A stretch of 64,000 nucleotides of DNA. Origin: Paraphysoderma sedebokerense. Taxonomy: Eukaryota > Blastocladiomycota > Physodermatomycetes > Physodermatales > Physodermataceae. Shown here in pieces: positions 59,084 to 64,000 of the stretch. The stretch's first letter is position 1. Each line of letters opens with the position of its first letter. The stretch is taken from positions 1 to 64,000 of the forward strand of contig JAHLJZ010000100.1 of assembly GCA_025602915.1 (NCBI GenBank). Reading direction: 5' to 3'. The position numbers and the translations under genes were made by a program. Under the pieces are notes generated by a model. The model did not search any database. It worked only from the letters and a program-made list of their open reading frames with translations, and was not told the DNA's origin.

Positions 59084-59878
59084 ATGGCCGAAAAATCAGG
59101 TACTCAGCATGCTGGCATACCCATTGACAATGCCAGATGTACCGGCAGCGTTAGGCAGTGATAAGGCCACATGAATAACATTGAAAAGAATTCCTAAATC
59201 CACGCTATCGGTTTATACTTGGTCATGAGAATGCGATACAATGACCGAAAGAATAGCAAGGGGATGAGGTTGTTTGAACTAAATCAGATTCGGCATGCGG
59301 CGACGTGGATAATATAATACAGGACCTAGATCTAACCTAACCTTGACTTGGATCACAATTTTATGGTTGTTATAATATTTATAAACTTGGTCGAACCTTG
59401 TCTATTTTGCGGCAGTTGCGCACAGAAGCGTTCAGCTTACCCACTACGAACCAGAGTCCAGACTTCCCCATCGGTCGCACTAGGGGTAACAATTACTTGA
59501 TACCTGCTGACTTGACCGGTGTGAGAGCAGGGGCCCACATTTAAATTACAAGAGAATAAAAATTGCATATAGCAGAATCCTTTGAATTGATTAACAAACA
59601 TCCATACAGACTCCAACGCCCCTACCACTCTTGCCTTAGTTGAAGCAGCGGCTAATCGTCGAAATTTACAACTCAAGTACTGCCGTGAGCCCTCCAGAGA
59701 ATCCCAAAGAGGTTTTGAAAACAACAATACCGCCGCAAGAACTAAGGATTATCTGATCTCCTTGCCTGCTGCAACCGTGCCCTCAGTCTCAGTTGAGAAG
59801 TTCAAGGCATCCTGTCTGGACGTCTGCGTTGAGTTAGCAAAATGTGTGTCGCCCAACATTCCTCCTTTCCCAATCTAA
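59084..59878 (+). CDS. Small spliced gene, 125 aa, unknown
   Basis: Found only by joining exons: 59084-59099 (MAEKS), 59426-59518 and 59610-59878. Each junction is GT-AG, phases match, and the total is exactly 126 codons. The protein has no signal or membrane segment. It reads EAFSLPTTNQSPDFPIGRTR, NNYLIPADL, TTLALVEAAANRRNLQLKYC, FENNNTAARTKDYLISLPAA and ends VCVELAKCVSPNIPPFPI. Three late Cys residues are present. Intron 1 is 326 nt, much longer than is usual here, so the first exon is the least certain part. I do not recognise a family. Confidence 0.5.
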
Positions 59879-60769
59879 CAAGATTTGCTCGTAATCATAG
59901 TTCAATAGTGTGATTTCAAAAACAGCCAGTAGCATGAAATGGGTCAGATGATCATGTATATAAATGTGATAGTTTATTAATAAAAGCACTTCGGAAACCA
60001 CTTGACAATCATTTTTTGAGCCAAATTGGATACATCAGAAGATAACAGTAGCAGTTTCACCGTACAACTCCCCCAATAAGACAAAATGGTGTAGAATGAA
60101 TTTAAACGTTTGATCTTAATTATCTCGCTCACCTGAGCTGCATCAATGTTTCATCTTGCTTTCCTCAAGCAGTAATTGAATGTTCGTCTGGCCTTCGGTG
60201 GGCGACACTTTCTACACATATCTATTTTGAAAAAAATATATTCACCATAGAAATACATGTTATCCATATATGTCAATTTATTCAAACTCCTCCCAGTTTC
60301 AATATTCTCGACTCGTGTTCCCGGTACCGGCACACAATTGCCGCAGGGGTGTTGAGACTTGAGACAGGATTGTCAAGGGGAAGTTATGTAGAAGGGTATT
60401 TGATACAAATCATTGCAGAAAAATATTTTTTGTATTAGTCTGTGAATTGCTGAACATTCTGTTCTAGATTCACTTCTCGAATGATGTATCGACATCATTG
60501 ATTGTTTTCCCGCTTTTCCGCGGGCCCATCTGCCCATGCCGTCAGATACTTCTCTAATAGATTCTCCGCATATTATAAAATTCCAGTATACCTCGCCTTG
60601 TTTCTAGTTTTAATATTCGTCAACGAGCAAGTGCATTCCACACCTTCTGCCCATTGCGAAAGAAGCGTACTTTCGTTTGGTCATATCTAACTGAGTTCAC
60701 ATCTAACTTAAGTCAACTAACTAAAGATTGTGCGTTGAGCCAAATATTTTACGCTCTACACTCCAATCA
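59879..60769. other. Intergenic, no gene seen
   Basis: About 890 bp before the GPCR. A plus frame at ~60502-60690 has a hydrophobic run (VYLALFLVLIFVNEQVHS) but no ATG; it could be chance or an upstream exon. A minus frame at 60151-60333 has a short Cys/Pro/Arg stretch loosely like a DHHC motif but no more of that fold. Confidence 0.4.
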
Positions 60770-62160
60770 ATGTCATCTTCTTCTACAATTACCATTTCAA
60801 ATATTACTTTCACCCTTCCGCCACCCGCGGTCCCATTAAATATTATATGCCTCACTATCGCGTCTATTGGGACCCTCCTCAGTAGCACCGTCATCATAAC
60901 CCTTTGGCGACATCGGCGATTTTTAACGAATTCTCATTTTACATTATTGAATGTAATACTCTGTGACTTCTGTTACGGTGTTTGTGCTACTTTTGCGTTA
61001 TCATATCGTGCTGTTAATCCTGAAGTAGATATGTGGTGGTGCAGGCTCACCAATTTTAGCAACGTGTTTTGTGGTATGTGTGCTCCTTACGGTGCCAGCG
61101 GGAATCTTGAAACGAGCGAATACTAAAATCCTTTGATACTTTTTTTCTTTTTAAAAAATGTATATATGTTCAGCAACTTCAATTGTTTCACTTGGGCTAA
61201 TGGCAAGCGAACGATATTTGCGTATCGTCCATGGAAAGATTCTGACTTCGTGGCAAATAGTAAGAACACTGTTGGGTTTTTGGATTGGTTGTTTGTCTTT
61301 TGCAATTTTTCCTTTTGTGACTGCGGTAACCATAATTCCGGGGGTATGTCGCAAAGTCCAAATTCGTTCTTTCTTTTGGCACTAGGACTGATTATGCCTA
61401 AACCGCAACATTTGCTTCACAGTCATCAGGCCTTTACTGCCTTGGTGATTCAAGACAAAATAAGTTTCCTGCGAAGTTTTATGGCCTCGTCGGAGCATTA
61501 GCAATATTATGCGCAACAATATTTACCGGAGTTTGCTATTATTTGATTTATCGAAAAGCGTTGCAAGGTAACCGCAAGTTCAAAAGTTTTGATACTGTCT
61601 ACAATTCATACATACAGACACTCATTTTATTGCAAAATAAGACGGCTTTAAATGGAAATTTGGTTCTTCATCTCAGGTGAATGCTGCCGCAACGGGTAAC
61701 ATCCATTCACCGAGTATTGTTATGAACAGACTCTTATCATCGGACAGAACTGCATATCAGCAGCAGTTGCAACTGACAAGAAAGTTAGCGTTAATAACTC
61801 TACTGTTTTTTCTGGGTATGTAATATATCTTATCATCTTTAGTCAGGCTCAATATCTGCTGTCAAAACGTATTGCTCATAACTCATGCAAAATCTAGGAT
61901 GGTCGGGATCCGGCTTCAATCTTTTTTACCAGGTAGTGACAGGAGATCGTTTATCACCATTCGCTGATTTTATTTTATTGGCTCTCGGGCTGGGCAATAG
62001 TATTTTCAACAGTATGGTCATCTTGGCAATGGATACTCGATGGAAATGGAAATTTGATCGCTGGAGACCTTTTCGAAAATCGAAGAGTCAGGAAATTGAT
62101 TCGAGTGACTCTCAGGGTAATGGTTACATAATGCCCTCAAGTCGCTTCTTAAAATGCTGA
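60770..62160 (+). CDS. Class A (rhodopsin-like) G-protein-coupled receptor
   Basis: Seven-span receptor that should signal through a heterotrimeric G protein at the plasma membrane. The start at 60770 gives a short N-terminus with NITISN-type glycosylation sites (TISNITF). Spans in order: LNIICLTIASIGTLLSS, FTLLNVILCDFCYGV, a third span beginning WWCRLTNFSNVFCATS and ending in the ERY motif (SERYLRIVHG), TLLGFWIGCLSFAIFPFV, FYGLVGALAILCATIFTG, LALITLLFFLGWSGSGFN and ADFILLALGLGNSIFN. The Cys before span 3 and GLYCLGD in loop 2 can form the usual disulphide. The seventh span lacks a clean NPxxY. Introns lie after C (near 61072), after PG (~61343), after LQ (~61569) and after FL (~61816). Ligand is unknown. 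Confidence 0.78.
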
Positions 62161-62355
62161 TAGCAGACAAAGCCCAAATGGACATTAAATGTATTTCCAC
62201 GCATTCTATTTCCCGTCAGATATTCCGGTACAGATGCCGCTTTAGGTCAAATATCTCTAATCAAAATTCACCATTTGTTTAAATTTTTACATTTTGTAAA
62301 AGACAAATTATTATTGTGGAAGAAGACTATCTGGTAAAACAAACTGTAGGATGTT

Positions 62356-62919
62356 TTAAAGACAGTACCATGAGAATATTTTGTCCATTGGATTGTCGCG
62401 GTGCATTAAGGAACGCAATAAAGACGGGAAATAATCTTCGCAATTGAAATATTCTGCAATTAGTATTTTGTTTGTACACCATATATCGACATTGAAATAT
62501 CCGACATCCGTAACACCATCCAATATTCCTAACTTGGTTAATCGATCGGCGATGCAGGTGTCGGCACTTGGAACTCACCGCGAACGACGAGTTTGCCACC
62601 GAATCGGAACTTCCAAGTGGAAACGTGCGACGTAAGACTTGCCCGTTCCTCACACCTAGAATCGAGTGAAACCCTACTCGGACCAAGTTCCTTTGTGGGT
62701 CATGATGTTAAAATTAGAGTATGTCTTATCATTCATGGGTGATTTAGAGATTACCGTCTCAAGAGATTGGGCTGGTGTCAATCCTCCATAGAATAAATTA
62801 CAATTCGAACATTGGCAGAAACATTTATTAATGGTTTTGAGTACTTTTATCTAGAATAAATCTAGACATGTTCCTGGGTTTTTTAGGTACATACCTACTG
62901 ACCGGCAAAAAGTGCGCAT
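62356..62919 (-). CDS. Small spliced gene, 133 aa, unknown
   Basis: Recovered only by joining four exons: 62919-62899, 62850-62755, 62690-62579 and 62528-62356. Introns are 48, 64 and 50 nt with good GT-AG ends and a TTTTAAC branch-like site; phases agree and the sum is 134 codons. The protein has a Cys cluster near the start (INKCFCQCSNCNLFYGGLTP), then RVSLDSRCEERASLTSHVST, WKFRFGGKLVVRGILDG, VGYFNVDIWCTNKILIAEYF and ends DNPMDKIFSWYCL. Alternate hydrophobics suggest a beta-rich fold; the Cys cluster could bind metal. No family is recognised. Convergent with the GPCR (196-bp gap) and upstream of TPS2. The first exon is the weakest part. Confidence 0.55.
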
Positions 62920-63081
62920 ATTGATAATCGAATCTTATAAATTGATACTTGATACTTGATTGACCACTGAATTCTATGATATCTACAGTTGTCCTTTATT
63001 CTTTACTCAAAACACAGTTTGATTCGCCAAACGGATGTGACAGATATGTCAGATGTTTTTCCGCCCTTTTTGCGATTGAGC

Positions 63082-64000
63082 CTATTGCTCTTTTTGGTTC
63101 GCCGCAATTTCAGTCAAATCAGGAACATTCACAATTCCATCCATGCCACCATCCATATCGTCGATATTACTAATCGGTATATTGCTAATACTTCTTGTCA
63201 ATTTTCGTCTTCTTGACTCTTCCAATCTTAAGCCTTCACCTATGCGCTCATCCGTGGTCAAGCTATCAACACCGTACCCTTTCGAAACTTGATCTTGAAT
63301 ACGTGCAACTCTATCTCTTTCGTTTAAAATCTCTACACTAACGTTGTTTGGCTGTCTGTCACGTTCGGAAGCGTACGTATCAAGTATGGAGGATGAAAAG
63401 CTACGTTGGTGGTGGAATGGTACAGGAAGTGTCGAAGTGGTGGATGAAGCCGTGGAACCAGAAATTGGCGGGAGTGGAGGTAAACTAGACAGTAGAAGTA
63501 AAACTTCGTCTACCCCTGTGAGAAAATATAAAGCGCCGGATGCTTTAGAGCCAACTGTACAGGTTATAATGTTTCTGTATTGCTCAGACTTTGGTCCAAT
63601 TGATTTAGTCGGAGAAACCGGAACCTGCGGTTGCGAAGACTTCACCTCGGAAGCTTGACTTGACGTTGATTGTCCGTTGACTGGCGTCGGCGCAGTATTG
63701 TTAAGATTCGAGGACGGAATAGAAGCAGAAGCAGAGAATGTTCGTTTTCTCGGCTTTAACGCTGAAACCCCTTTCCCGGCTCCCAGCAGCTGTTTAGCTA
63801 CATCCATCTTCAAAACTGCCTCAGCTCCGTCTCCAACGACAACACCCAACGGTTCATCGGATTCTTCTAATTCTTCTTGGCTACTTCTTAGCTTATCCAA
63901 ATACTCAAACATTTCTTCGTCCGCGCGATCATCACCAATGGCAAGGACAAAATCAATATCAGGGTGACGTTCGAGAACTCGTTTAATAATGACTGATTTG
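63082..64000 (-). CDS. TPS2: Trehalose-6-phosphate phosphatase, C-terminal part
   Basis: C-terminal ~305 residues of a Tps2-type enzyme, which removes phosphate from trehalose-6-phosphate in trehalose synthesis; the gene starts beyond the right edge. The first residues are KSVIIKRVLERHPDIDFVLA followed by IGDDRADEEMFEYL, the last acidic motif of the HAD phosphatase fold. Later, VGSKASGALYFLTGVDEVLL is the normal end of the domain. Between them lies a ~75-residue Ser/Pro-rich insert, and after it a ~120-residue Ser/Arg-rich tail with possible kinase sites (RRKLTRSIS). No intron is seen in this part. The upstream synthase-like domain is outside the window. Confidence 0.88.
   Translation of the reverse strand, partial: KSVIIKRVLERHPDIDFVLAIGDDRADEEMFEYLDKLRSSQEELEESDEPLGVVVGDGAEAVLKMDVAKQLLGAGKGVSALKPRKRTFSASASIPSSNLNNTAPTPVNGQSTSSQASEVKSSQPQVPVSPTKSIGPKSEQYRNIITCTVGSKASGALYFLTGVDEVLLLLSSLPPLPPISGSTASSTTSTLPVPFHHQRSFSSSILDTYASERDRQPNNVSVEILNERDRVARIQDQVSKGYGVDSLTTDERIGEGLRLEESRRRKLTRSISNIPISNIDDMDGGMDGIVNVPDLTEIAANQKEQ

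Noticed and set aside
60151-60333. Possible DHHC palmitoyltransferase fragment on minus strand
   Set aside because: Only a short Cys/Pro/Arg stretch fits; no DHHC tetrad, no membrane spans and no flanking exons.
1-64000. tRNA, rRNA, CRISPR and riboswitch features
   Set aside because: T-arm-like GTTCGA(A/T)TCC strings (for example near 11633 and 37885) lie inside coding exons and have no matching acceptor stems; no array of spaced palindromic repeats is present.

Overview
The window looks like nuclear DNA of a fungus, probably an early-diverging lineage. Genes are compact and split by short GT-AG introns, mostly 45-90 nt. Several families are fungal or typical of fungi: a Pkr1-type V-ATPase assembly domain, a Tps2-type trehalose phosphatase, an Hsp78-type mitochondrial disaggregase and a DUF3712-like membrane protein. 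A class A GPCR, a SNAPc-like subunit and a nucleoporin with RanBP2 zinc fingers argue against a standard ascomycete yeast. No species can be named from the sequence.

Layout, left to right. 0-2 kb: a six-exon tyrosine recombinase (Crypton-like). 3-7 kb: a 1242-aa acidic protein ending in a Pkr1-like membrane domain. 7.5-14.5 kb: an ankyrin-type protein, an acidic unknown, a mitochondrial-type phospholipid scramblase and a DUF3712-like protein. 14.8-18.2 kb: HSP78 (16 exons). 18.6-24 kb: three tandem secreted paralogues on the plus strand. 24.4-31.6 kb: an EF-hand protein, a PPR protein, RPB9 and TIM21. 32-39.6 kb: a zinc-finger FG nucleoporin and a kinesin-14. 41-43.3 kb: PRP4. 44.1-45.8 kb: a broken TLDc-domain gene. 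46.3-53 kb: an ankyrin plus PD-(D/E)XK nuclease protein, an Mpv17-family protein, a glutaredoxin-like protein and a SNAPC1-like protein. 53.1-58.9 kb: three more secreted proteins of the same superfamily on the minus strand. 59-64 kb: two small genes assembled only from spliced exons, a class A GPCR and the 3' end of TPS2.

Most genes are single-copy housekeeping genes with no operon-like logic; many serve mitochondria (HSP78, TIM21, the scramblase, Mpv17, PPR). The exceptional feature is the pair of inward-facing three-gene arrays of secreted 460-510 aa proteins. They share a domain plan, an F-box-like core with conserved cysteines, and a phase-2 last intron. The plus-strand array also carries an identical 17-bp upstream box in all three promoters. 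This is the best candidate for an undescribed, co-regulated secreted (possibly effector) family. Exon boundaries were derived by hand from splice consensus and frame agreement; where the exons sum to whole codons this is stated.
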